Assembly: GCA_020216785.1 (NCBI GenBank) | Contig: JAIWNO010000278.1 | Coordinates: 1 to 12,462, forward strand | DNA: 12,462 nucleotides | DNA from: Desulfomonile sp. | Lineage (GTDB): Bacteria; Desulfobacterota; Desulfomonilia; Desulfomonilales; Desulfomonilaceae | Direction: 5' to 3' | Shown: positions 6,328 through 12,462 of the stretch, in pieces | How the letters are laid out: the number at the start of each line of letters is the position of its first letter | Position numbering within the stretch: position 1 is the stretch's first letter | Translations under genes and position numbers: made by a program | Notes under the pieces: generated by a model | What the model was told of the DNA's origin: nothing | The model's input: the letters and a program-made list of their open reading frames with translations, nothing else | Databases searched by the model: none

Positions 6328-6576
6328 ATGCCAATTCATGAATTTAGGTGTTCCAATTGCGGCGAGGTTGGTGAATACCTCGTCGGCATCGGCAGGAACT
6401 CGGACGACCTCGTATGCAAATCGTGCGGGGCTGACAAGCTGGAAAGGCTTATGTCCGCTCCCGCGGTTTCGGTAAACAATCAACCGTCAAGCCGCGAATC
6501 CGGCTCCACGTGCTGCGGCCCCAATCCTTCACGGGAGGGCTGCGTTCCGGGGAGCTGCTGCGGTTCGACGCGATGA
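6328..6576 (+). CDS. FmdB-type zinc ribbon protein with Cys-rich tail
   Basis: 82 aa. The N-terminus MPIHEFRCSNCGEVGEYLV with C8/C11 and then LVCKSCGADKLERLMSAPAV with C30/C33 is the FmdB/CxxC_CxxC_SSSS zinc ribbon. It carries an unusual extra tail with five cysteines (TCCGPN, GCVPGSCCGS) that FmdB members often have in shorter Ser/Gly form. It may bind zinc and, through the tail, another metal. It lies 10 nt after the MIP18-type gene and 46 nt before the Tat-exported gene. FmdB proteins were first named as putative regulators of formamidase, but no DNA-binding role is evident here. The precise role is unknown. Confidence 0.82.
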   Translation: MPIHEFRCSNCGEVGEYLVGIGRNSDDLVCKSCGADKLERLMSAPAVSVNNQPSSRESGSTCCGPNPSREGCVPGSCCGSTR

Positions 6577-6610
6577 GAAGCCTGCGCCGGCAGGCTAAAC
6601 CACACCGGTG

Positions 6611-6616
6611 AGGAGG
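6611..6616 (+). promoter_or_regulatory. Strong RBS fixing the start at 6623
   Basis: AGGAGG is 6 nt before ATG 6623. A GTG at 6608 in the same frame would include the Shine-Dalgarno sequence in the coding region, so 6623 is the true start and places the twin-arginine motif at residues 5-11. Confidence 0.75.
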
Positions 6617-6622
6617 ATCGAG

Positions 6623-7669
6623 ATGGAGAGAGTGAGCAGACGGGATTTCCTGAAGACCACCGTCGTCGGAGGCGCCGTGATTGCTCTCGACTCGGCGGTA
6701 CTGGCCCCGCATGTGAACGCGGACGCACCGGACCTCAAGACCATCGGCGAATGCAAGAAGGTCACAGTTACATGCGTTTCCGAGGTCGGCTGGTGGGATA
6801 CAAAGGTCCTTCTCGCCGACCTGAACAAAGCCGGCGGCCCGAAAGACGCTGAGCAATGGACGAGTGAATGGACGCCGTCCAACGCCGCGGGCAGCTGCAC
6901 ACTCATCGAAGTAGAGGCGCTGGATGGATCGAAACGGAAGTTCCTCGTCGACACAGGCTGGGATGCCGCGTACATGGATAAGCGCTTCAAGGCTACCGGC
7001 GTCGATCGAATGCTCAAGAACGGAGAGATCGATTTTCTCTACGTAACTCACGAGCATTTGGATCATTTTTGGGGGCTTGCGGCAACGCTCCAGTATAAGC
7101 CGGACATCAAGATCATCATACCGAGCACGTTCCAGCCGCCCGCGTTCCAGTTCATCGAGGGGACCGATTTTCCGAAGGCCCATGCGCGTAACACCATCAA
7201 GCATCAAGGGGAATTGATGAAGCTGCAGATCGGCAAGATGACCAAGCTCATGGACGGTGTGGCCTCTGTCGGGTTCGACTTGCCGATCATTCTCAAGATA
7301 CGCGGCGAGCAATCGCTGTACTTTAACGTGAAAGACAAAGGACTCATTCTGTGCACCGGGTGCTGCCACCAAAACGTGATTACGCTCGCCGATTACGCGG
7401 TGAATACCCTGAACGCAAAGGGTAAGCTGCACGCACTATACGGAGGCCTCCACATTGCGCCGTTCGGGCCGCTCAGTGATGAAGGCCGCGGCTGGATAGA
7501 GAAGCTCGGCTCGTACGGCTTTATCAGGATCGCTTGCAACCATTGCACGGGTGTACCCGCTGTGCAGAAGATGATCGAACTTGGCTATCCGGTTGTGCGA
7601 GGCTCGGGTAAGGACGGCTCACAGAGTGACCTGTACATCGGCAACGGCGACGCGGTGAGCTTTGGATAG
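6623..7669 (+). CDS. Tat-exported metallo-beta-lactamase-fold protein (COG1237-like)
   Basis: 348 aa. The N-terminus has a perfect twin-arginine motif SRRDFLK (residues 5-11), a moderately hydrophobic stretch and a V-N-A site near residue 34, so export by the Tat pathway is likely. The metal-binding motif THEHLDH is at 142-148, a CTGCCHQNV segment at 244-252 supplies another His (H249), and GGLH (H277) follows; this order matches COG1237, the family annotated as 7,8-dihydropterin-6-methyl-4-(beta-D-ribofuranosyl)-aminobenzene 5'-phosphate synthase-like. Substrate is not predictable. A folded, metal-loaded exported enzyme within a cytosolic Fe-S cluster operon is unexpected. The CTGCCH cysteines could be additional ligands. 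An 86-bp gap with repeats separates it from the next gene. Confidence 0.88.
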   Translation: MERVSRRDFLKTTVVGGAVIALDSAVLAPHVNADAPDLKTIGECKKVTVTCVSEVGWWDTKVLLADLNKAGGPKDAEQWTSEWTPSNAAGSCTLIEVEALDGSKRKFLVDTGWDAAYMDKRFKATGVDRMLKNGEIDFLYVTHEHLDHFWGLAATLQYKPDIKIIIPSTFQPPAFQFIEGTDFPKAHARNTIKHQGELMKLQIGKMTKLMDGVASVGFDLPIILKIRGEQSLYFNVKDKGLILCTGCCHQNVITLADYAVNTLNAKGKLHALYGGLHIAPFGPLSDEGRGWIEKLGSYGFIRIACNHCTGVPAVQKMIELGYPVVRGSGKDGSQSDLYIGNGDAVSFG

Positions 7670-7702
7670 CGGGCATCAAAAGAGAGCGCTTTCCTGACGA
7701 TC

Positions 7703-7728
7703 AGAGTGCGCACTCTTGACTGAGTGCG
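7703..7728 (+). repeat. Palindrome and GAGTGCG repeats upstream of the DUF364 gene
   Basis: AGAGTGCGCACTCT (7703-7716) is a perfect 14-bp palindrome. GAGTGCG recurs at 7722-7728 and can instead pair with CGCACTC (7709-7715) around the 6-nt loop TTGACT. The two pairings exclude each other. It could be an operator for a dimeric regulator, or an RNA switch point between the exported protein and the DUF364 gene. Confidence 0.45.
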
Positions 7729-7755
7729 TCATTTCACAAAAAGCCGTGGCGCACC

Positions 7756-8559
7756 TTGTCTGAGGGACTCGAGGCGCTCTCGAGAAGGTGTCTTGAATCC
7801 ATGCCGGTAAGACAGAAACTGAAAAATGCAGCTGCCGTTCGGTGTGGGGACGCTGTCGCGCTCGACGTTCGGATCGGTCTCAGGTACACCGCTGTCAAGC
7901 TCTCGGACGGGCGAACCGGAGTGGCATACACCATGAGAGGGGAGCGTATCGCCGGGTGTTCCGTTTTTCGGGGAAGTAGGCCGCTTGCAGGCAAGCGAGT
8001 GGATCAATTATTGGCTTTCCTTGAATCCTCGGACCGTCTTGAGTCGAGCGTAGGTCTCGCCGCGTGCAACGCGATCTGCAACGTCGCTCCCGTCAACGGG
8101 GTCCCGGGTGACATTTTGACGGCGGTGGAGCTATTGTCTTCTGACAGGGTAGTAATGGTAGGTTTTTTCGGGCCGCTCGTGCCGACGGTTAAGAAGCGTG
8201 CGGCAAGGCTCGAAATCTTCGAGGAAGTTGAAACTCGGGCGGCCGGCCTGCGATCGGCTTCGGAGGCTTGCGCCGCGCTTCGAGCCTGCGAGTTGGCGAT
8301 CATCACATCCACCGCCGTCATTAATAATACCATCGATAGCCTTCTTGACGCGGCCAAGGGATGTCGGGAGGTAATCCTCCTCGGACCTTCCACTCCTTTC
8401 GTGCCCGAGGCCTTTGACGGCACGCCGGTCACGATGCTCTCAGGCATCGTGGTTGACGATCCGAACGGGCTCTTGTGTGTGGTCAGCGAGGGCTGCGGCA
8501 CGCGCTTCTTCGGGCCGTGTGTGACAAAATGGAACGTGCGTCTCAGGAGAAATGTATGA
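7756..8559 (+). CDS. DUF4213/DUF364 putative heavy-metal chelation protein
   Basis: 267 aa from TTG 7756 (252 aa from ATG 7801). The N-terminal part has VRIGLRYTAVKLSDGRTGVAYTM, the hallmark of DUF4213, then SSVGLAACNAICN and the Rossmann-like DUF364 region with VVMVGFFGPLVP, IITSTAVINNTIDSLL, VILLGPSTPFVPEAF and DGTPVTMLSGIVVDD, ending with an FFGP segment. The family is labelled putative heavy-metal chelatase from structure; no enzyme activity is established. The start is uncertain: ATG 7801 has AGAAGG about 12 nt ahead, while TTG 7756 gives a better N-terminal helix but lacks an obvious RBS. The stop overlaps the next start as ATGA (translational coupling). Its neighbours suggest a metal-handling step in the same pathway. 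Confidence 0.82.
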   Translation: MSEGLEALSRRCLESMPVRQKLKNAAAVRCGDAVALDVRIGLRYTAVKLSDGRTGVAYTMRGERIAGCSVFRGSRPLAGKRVDQLLAFLESSDRLESSVGLAACNAICNVAPVNGVPGDILTAVELLSSDRVVMVGFFGPLVPTVKKRAARLEIFEEVETRAAGLRSASEACAALRACELAIITSTAVINNTIDSLLDAAKGCREVILLGPSTPFVPEAFDGTPVTMLSGIVVDDPNGLLCVVSEGCGTRFFGPCVTKWNVRLRRNV

Positions 8560-8975
8560 GCGATACATCTCGATCGACCAAGCCGCCGGTTTCCGCTGAA
8601 CAATTGGCTTTCGTAGTTGTCAACGATGCAGCCGCCGGTTGTACATTTGCAGAAAAGCTCTCGAACCTCGGCCTAAAACCGGGTATTTTCACTGACCCAC
8701 GGGAAGCTCTCAATCGGTGTCGCCGGACGCCTCCGGCCCTCGTAATCGTTGAAGACAATGTGGGCGGGATGCGCGGCGTGGATTTCCTCTCTGCATTACT
8801 CAGGATTTCGTGGACCACCTCGACCATTCTCATAACAGATCAAGATGAGGAAATAGTCCACGAGAAGACGGAAGGGCTGGGGATACTCGGTAGAGTAACA
8901 GACTTCGGCGATAGGGAGGGACTTGCGAAGTTACTGAAAAGATTTCTCGATGCGAATTTGCCTCCGGGAAACTGA
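8556..8975 (+). CDS. Degenerate receiver-domain protein (pseudo-receiver)
   Basis: 139 aa, ATG overlapping the DUF364 stop as ATGA, with AGGAG 6 nt ahead. The fold is a stand-alone CheY-like receiver: LAFVVVND (strand 1), LVIVEDNVGGMRG (strand 3 and loop), STILITDQ (strand 4) and a C-terminal helix LAKLLKRFL. Key residues deviate: the phosphoacceptor position holds Glu (E66), with D67 next to it; the acidic pair is N23-D24; the Thr (T94) is kept, but the conserved Lys after strand 5 is absent (GRVTDFGD). It is therefore unlikely to be phosphorylated normally and may be a constitutive or ligand-binding module, or a partner of the cluster's proteins. No output domain is present. Translational coupling ties it to the DUF364 gene. 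Confidence 0.72.
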   Translation: MSDTSRSTKPPVSAEQLAFVVVNDAAAGCTFAEKLSNLGLKPGIFTDPREALNRCRRTPPALVIVEDNVGGMRGVDFLSALLRISWTTSTILITDQDEEIVHEKTEGLGILGRVTDFGDREGLAKLLKRFLDANLPPGN

Positions 8976-9139
8976 AATGCATACGAAAAGGGCTATGATG
9001 CACGGGAACCGGCGAACAGCACCAACAGGTCCAGAAGAAAAGAAACCGCAGATGCATCAATTTAATAGGCGGGACCGGCGAAGTCAACAAATCCCGAATC
9101 GGACAAATCGGACGAACAGCCCTTCCAGCTTATAAACAA

Positions 9140-9160
9140 GGCCGGGATGTTGTCCCGGCC
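9140..9160. terminator. Hairpin terminator at the convergent boundary
   Basis: GGCCGGGA (9140-9147), loop TGTTG, TCCCGGCC (9153-9160), followed by CTTT. The plus-strand cluster ends here. A flanking AA/TT pair extends the stem past a one-base bulge. The T-tract is short, but the stem is strong. It may serve both directions because the gene to the right runs toward it. Confidence 0.6.
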
Positions 9161-9196
9161 CTTTAGTAGCTCAACCTCTCGTGCCGGCTGGAGCAA

Positions 9197-9406
9197 TTAC
9201 ACTTCGAAGCCGCATACCGATGCGCAAAATGCCTCGTTGTTGAGATCGTACGCATCATTCATGCACTGCTCGTAACAATCCAGGTTCGTTCGCTCGCTTG
9301 AGGAGAGGCCTCCGATTTCGCCTGCTCCGAAAGACTCTCCTGACACCGCTATCCGTGCTGATTCTTTCTCTTCCATGGCTGTAACCTCGCGCGTTATCTT
9401 TACCAT
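9197..9406 (-). CDS. Small acidic protein with twin CX3C motif, function unknown
   Basis: 69 aa if started at 9406 (GGTGGAG 6 nt ahead, plus 9413-9419); a second ATG at 9376 with GAGG ahead would give 59 aa. I do not recognise a family. The first 40 residues are charged and Gly/Ser-rich (GESFGAGEIGGLSSSE); the last 26 hold four cysteines as C44-x3-C48-x12-C61-x3-C65 and the protein ends CGFEV. No transmembrane segment. The layout (leader-like N-terminus, short Cys-rich end) is compatible with a modified-peptide precursor or a small metal- or disulfide-bound protein, but no modification enzyme is visible. It follows the MFS gene by about 260 bp on the same strand. Base composition is not unusual. 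The coding call rests on the RBS and the ordered Cys pattern. Confidence 0.55.
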   Translation of the reverse strand: MVKITREVTAMEEKESARIAVSGESFGAGEIGGLSSSERTNLDCYEQCMNDAYDLNNEAFCASVCGFEV

Positions 9407-9666
9407 TACGCACTCCACCAGAAAAGACCGTCGGCATGTTTCCTTCGCCGTTAACAGGCTCGCGTGCCATGAGACTACCATGCGTCGGAACTATACCGCC
9501 GGCCGTCTGCCAAATAAGTTCCCTCGCTGAACATTGGTATAAGCATGATTTCCCAATTGAAAAGATTTGCGGGCAGAAATTGCATTTTTGCCGGATTGCC
9601 GGCTCGAATCGGGTAGGCTCCCGACGCTCGGCGGACGATTTCGTCATTCGCATGCTGAATATGTGT

Positions 9667-10911
9667 TCATTTCGCCTTCTTAAGACCCATCGAGAGCACT
9701 GCGCCGGCGACCGAGACCCCGCACGCGAGCAAAAAGGGCCATGTGAACGACCCAACCGCGTCCCTGAGCCAGCCTCCGACCCAGGGGCCGAAAGCCTGGC
9801 CTACACCGAAAAAGAGCGTGACAAAACCGAGACCCGCCGGCGCCAGCCTCGGGCCGACATAGTCTCCGGCAGTTGCGGCCATAATGGTGGGAATGCTCCA
9901 CGCGGTAAGCCCGAATACCACTGCGGACAAGTAGAATCCGAATCGTACCTGCAAAAGGGCCATCAGACTGTACGCAACGGCAAGGGTCAGGTAAGCGAGC
10001 GCTGCGCCGGCGGCACGTCCGAGTCTGTCGCTCGCGCCACCCCATATGACGCCACAGAAGATGCTCAGCCCGCCCACAAGGGCCCACATGGCCCCGGCCT
10101 CGGTCTTGCTCAGGCCCACCTCTTTTTCGAGGTATGCGGCGAAAAAGGTCATGTAGATGATGTATGAAAAACCGTACATGAAGTACACAAGTCCAAGGTA
10201 CCACACGCGGGGCATCTTGTAGACTGAGCCCCAATCGAGCGGTGCAGCTCCGGATCCCTTAGGGATCGGTCCCGCTGCTTCCGCATCCGCGCCCACTTGG
10301 CGGAGTCCCAGCTCTTCGGGACTGTTGCGGAGCAAGAGGGCAGCGATGCCCGCGATTGCGAGCACACCGCCGCCGAGAAAAAACCACGCGAAGCGCCACC
10401 CCTCGACCCCGTAGGCCTGCAAAATCACTGGTACGAGCAGCCCGGCAATCATCGTGCCGCCCCCGATACCTGCGGAAACGATCCCTGTGGCAAATCCCCG
10501 CAGGCGCGTGGCAAACCATACCGACCCGAGCGCCATTGCCGGAACGTACGCCGCGCCGTTCCCCAGTCCGGTGAGCAGCCGCATCACAAGCGCATGGGTG
10601 AAGGTTTCGGCCAGCCCCGTCAATATCAGAGTAATTCCCATAAGCACCAATGCCAAGGATATCACCAGACGCGTTCCGAATCTCGCGGCGAGCAACCCGC
10701 CGATGACCGCCATGGTGAGGTATCCCACGAAGTTTCCCGTGGCGAGCAATCCAAGCTCTGCGTAAGTGAAGTGCAGTCCATCCCGCATCGCAGGAAGAAT
10801 CAGCGTGTATGACATCCGTCCGAAGCCGTGCGCGCCGATAGTGACCAATAGCCCGGTGAAGATGACCATCCAACCGTAGTGTACGTGCCGTCCTGCAGGT
10901 TTCGAGAGCAT
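9667..10911 (-). CDS. MFS transporter (12-TM, unknown substrate)
   Basis: 414 aa, strongly hydrophobic with about twelve membrane spans in two halves separated by a hydrophilic loop near residues 200-225 (Pro/Gly/Ala-rich). The N-terminus is HYGWMVIFTG, and the first-half loop motif GGLLAARFGTR and second-half GGASDRLGRA are MFS signature A sequences. The segment GFGRMSYTLILPAMRDG resembles YbfB/YjiJ-like and related oxalate/monocarboxylate-type carriers, but the substrate cannot be assigned. It begins 15 bp after the stop of the hybrid kinase, so the two are probably one transcript. RBS is weak (GGA about 6 nt ahead). Inner-membrane location. Confidence 0.9.
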   Translation of the reverse strand: MLSKPAGRHVHYGWMVIFTGLLVTIGAHGFGRMSYTLILPAMRDGLHFTYAELGLLATGNFVGYLTMAVIGGLLAARFGTRLVISLALVLMGITLILTGLAETFTHALVMRLLTGLGNGAAYVPAMALGSVWFATRLRGFATGIVSAGIGGGTMIAGLLVPVILQAYGVEGWRFAWFFLGGGVLAIAGIAALLLRNSPEELGLRQVGADAEAAGPIPKGSGAAPLDWGSVYKMPRVWYLGLVYFMYGFSYIIYMTFFAAYLEKEVGLSKTEAGAMWALVGGLSIFCGVIWGGASDRLGRAAGAALAYLTLAVAYSLMALLQVRFGFYLSAVVFGLTAWSIPTIMAATAGDYVGPRLAPAGLGFVTLFFGVGQAFGPWVGGWLRDAVGSFTWPFLLACGVSVAGAVLSMGLKKAK

Positions 10912-10926
10912 GACTGGTCCGTGGTA

Positions 10927-12462
10927 TCAGGAGTTTTTTGGTGAGATCACCGAGTTGAGAACCTCACTGAGCTGCTGTGCGCCGTAGGGTTTGGGAATGA
11001 CGCCGCTGAAGCCGTAGCGCTGATAGTCGGCCATGATCGGGTCACTGGAGTACCCGCTGGACACGATTGCCTTGATGTCAGGGTCCATCCTGCGGAGTTG
11101 TTCGATTGCTTCGCGGCCGCCCATTCCCCCCGGTACCGTGAGGTCAAGTATGATCGCGTCGAATGGGCGATCCGAATCCTTTTCCAGCCGGTAGAGCTCG
11201 ACGGCCTGCGAGCCGTCCGAAGCAGTGACCACGTCGTACCCGAGCATTTCCAGAATTTCTTCGGCAAGGTCGCGAATCGGCTGCTCGTCGTCCATTACCA
11301 AAATGCGCCCGGAACCGCTCATCGCCCGGGATTCTGAATCCCGCCGAGGTTTCAACGTCTTGACGGAGGCCGGCAAATAGATATGGAAAGTAGACCCCTT
11401 GCCCTCCTCAGATTCCACGATTATGCGTCCGCCATGGCCTTTCATGATGGAGTACGCGGTCGCAAGCCCTAACCCGCTGCCTTCCGACTTGGTAGTAAAG
11501 TAAGGGTCGAAAATGTTGGGGAGGACTTCGGCCGGGATACCAACACCGTGGTCGGTGATCGAGATCTGGATGTACTTCCCTGGAGGTAGCGGCTGTCCCG
11601 ATTGTGCCGTTACTTCCACGTTGCGCGCCCTCACATCAATGGACCCACCCTGCGACATGGCCTGGTCCGCGTTGATTATAATATTGCCCAGCACCTGACC
11701 GATTTGCACCTCGTCAACCTCCGCGGCCCAAATGTCGTCTGCAATCTCGAATTCGCACCTGACATTGGACCCTCTCAACGCGAATTCGCAACTTTCCCGC
11801 ACAAGGTTTGGAATAGACGCGATCCGCTTGATGGGAGAGCCGCCCTTGGAAAACGTTAACAATTGCTGGATCAAGTCCCGGGCTCGCACGCCCGCGCGCT
11901 CGGCTTCTTTCAAACGCTGATAAGCTTTGTCGTCAGGTTTCACATACAGCCTGGCGAGTGAGATGTTCCCCAGAATGGCCGTGAGAATGTTGTTAAAGTC
12001 ATGGGCTATTCCGCCTGCAAGCACGCCGATGGACTCAAGCTTCGCAAACTTGAGTAACTCCTCGGCGGCTCGCTTTCTGTCGGTCACGTCGCGGCAGATG
12101 CCGCGAAAGCCTGTGACTTTTCCCGCGGTGTCCCGGATAACCGAAACAGACACTTCCATGTGCCGCTGGGAACCGTCCTTGGCTTCGACTGTTATCTCGT
12201 GCGCCCTGACGGATTCGCCTGTCCGAAAAACCTTATTAAACACTGCAAACGTGCGTGAGGCTTCCCCGGGCTTCGAGCGTGAAAGATAATTCTTCCCGAT
12301 TAATTCTTCTTTGGCATAGCCAAGCGTCCGCGCGATAGCGTCGTTGACGAAGGTGAAGGTGCCGTCGAGATCCACCTCGTAATAGAGGTCCTCAATGTTC
12401 TCAATAATGGTCCGATATTTTTCCTCCGATTGACGGAGGGCTTCCTCCGCTCGTTTCCTGTC
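10927..12462 (-). CDS. PAS-domain hybrid histidine kinase with C-terminal receiver (N-terminus off the right edge)
   Basis: 511 codons are visible and the frame runs through the right edge, so the N-terminus is missing. It opens with a linker (RKRAEEALRQSEEKYR) that usually follows an earlier PAS domain. Then come a PAS domain, a second linker (VTDRKRAAEELLKFAK), the HisKA box GGIAHDFNN with the phosphorylated His at 12001-12003, and the HATPase with N box INADQA, DHGVGI, FDPYFTTK and GSGLGLA. A receiver follows with intact MDDE, the acceptor Asp at 11143-11145 (ILDLTVPGG), VSSGY and the conserved Lys in IPKPY. Residue order fits an active hybrid kinase. No membrane segment is seen in the visible part. 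Its receiver is complete, unlike the degenerate one upstream of 8975. The MFS gene follows directly. Its signal is unknown. Confidence 0.93.
   Translation of the reverse strand, partial: DRKRAEEALRQSEEKYRTIIENIEDLYYEVDLDGTFTFVNDAIARTLGYAKEELIGKNYLSRSKPGEASRTFAVFNKVFRTGESVRAHEITVEAKDGSQRHMEVSVSVIRDTAGKVTGFRGICRDVTDRKRAAEELLKFAKLESIGVLAGGIAHDFNNILTAILGNISLARLYVKPDDKAYQRLKEAERAGVRARDLIQQLLTFSKGGSPIKRIASIPNLVRESCEFALRGSNVRCEFEIADDIWAAEVDEVQIGQVLGNIIINADQAMSQGGSIDVRARNVEVTAQSGQPLPPGKYIQISITDHGVGIPAEVLPNIFDPYFTTKSEGSGLGLATAYSIMKGHGGRIIVESEEGKGSTFHIYLPASVKTLKPRRDSESRAMSGSGRILVMDDEQPIRDLAEEILEMLGYDVVTASDGSQAVELYRLEKDSDRPFDAIILDLTVPGGMGGREAIEQLRRMDPDIKAIVSSGYSSDPIMADYQRYGFSGVIPKPYGAQQLSEVLNSVISPKNS

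Noticed and set aside
6449..7432. Long minus-strand frame of 327 residues opposite the exported protein
   Set aside because: No domain is visible, it runs across two well-supported plus-strand genes, and it has no ribosome binding site of note.
8977..9135. Small basic open frame of 52 residues after the pseudo-receiver
   Set aside because: Very rich in Arg, Asn, Thr and Pro, no recognisable domain, poor RBS. It may be read-through RNA ending at the hairpin.
9497..9512. Possible minus-strand -24/-12 element ahead of the small Cys protein
   Set aside because: GG and GC have the right 10-bp spacing, but the -12 part is CGGC rather than TTGC and no activator evidence exists for this block.
9436..10167. 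Long plus-strand frame of 243 residues
   Set aside because: It lies mostly antisense to the MFS gene and has low-complexity, charge-rich sequence, typical of a shadow frame.
1..12462. CRISPR arrays, insertion sequences, tRNA or rRNA genes
   Set aside because: I saw no regularly spaced direct repeats, transposase motifs or tRNA-like cloverleaf sequences.

Overview
The window looks like about 12.5 kb of a chromosome from an anaerobic bacterium, most likely a Desulfobacterota/deltaproteobacterial lineage. The evidence is a cluster resembling the anaerobe-specific Orange Protein (ORP) system of Desulfovibrio, a dedicated sigma-54 activator, many 4Fe-4S ATPases and a PAS-rich hybrid kinase. Genus and species cannot be fixed from the sequence. 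There are no transposases, tRNAs, rRNAs or CRISPR repeats.

Left edge (1-1139, minus strand): a truncated PAS plus AAA+ sigma-54-dependent activator. It is divergent from the main cluster. The 183-bp gap between them (1140-1322) holds a full-match -24/-12 promoter facing right, a sigma-70-like promoter facing the activator, and two TGCA-N3-TGCA sites 32 bp apart that could be the activator's binding sites.

Main cluster (1323-about 9165, plus strand). First part: a NifX/NifB-type protein, a DUF5320-like Gly-rich protein, an Mrp/NBP35-type ATPase, and two more NifX/ORP-type cofactor proteins, ending at a hairpin terminator near 4143-4190. Second part: two tandem, overlapping MinD-type ATPases, each with an inserted 2[4Fe-4S] ferredoxin, then a MIP18/DUF59 Fe-S assembly protein, an FmdB-type zinc ribbon with a Cys-rich tail, a Tat-exported metallo-beta-lactamase-fold protein of the COG1237 type, a DUF4213/DUF364 putative metal-chelation protein, and a degenerate receiver domain. 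Spacing is tight, with ATGA-type overlaps in places. Together these look like a machine that builds or carries a metal-sulfur cofactor: NifX-like proteins as cofactor carriers, Mrp/MinD proteins as ATP-driven scaffolds, MIP18 and the zinc ribbon as accessories. In Desulfovibrio vulgaris the core (activator, ORP, Mrp, Fe-S MinD pair) is known. The downstream extension here is the less familiar part.

Right end (9197-12462, minus strand): a PAS/hybrid histidine kinase entering from the right edge, followed 15 bp later by an MFS transporter and, after about 260 bp, a small acidic protein with a twin CX3C motif. The plus-strand cluster and this minus-strand block converge near a hairpin at 9140-9160.
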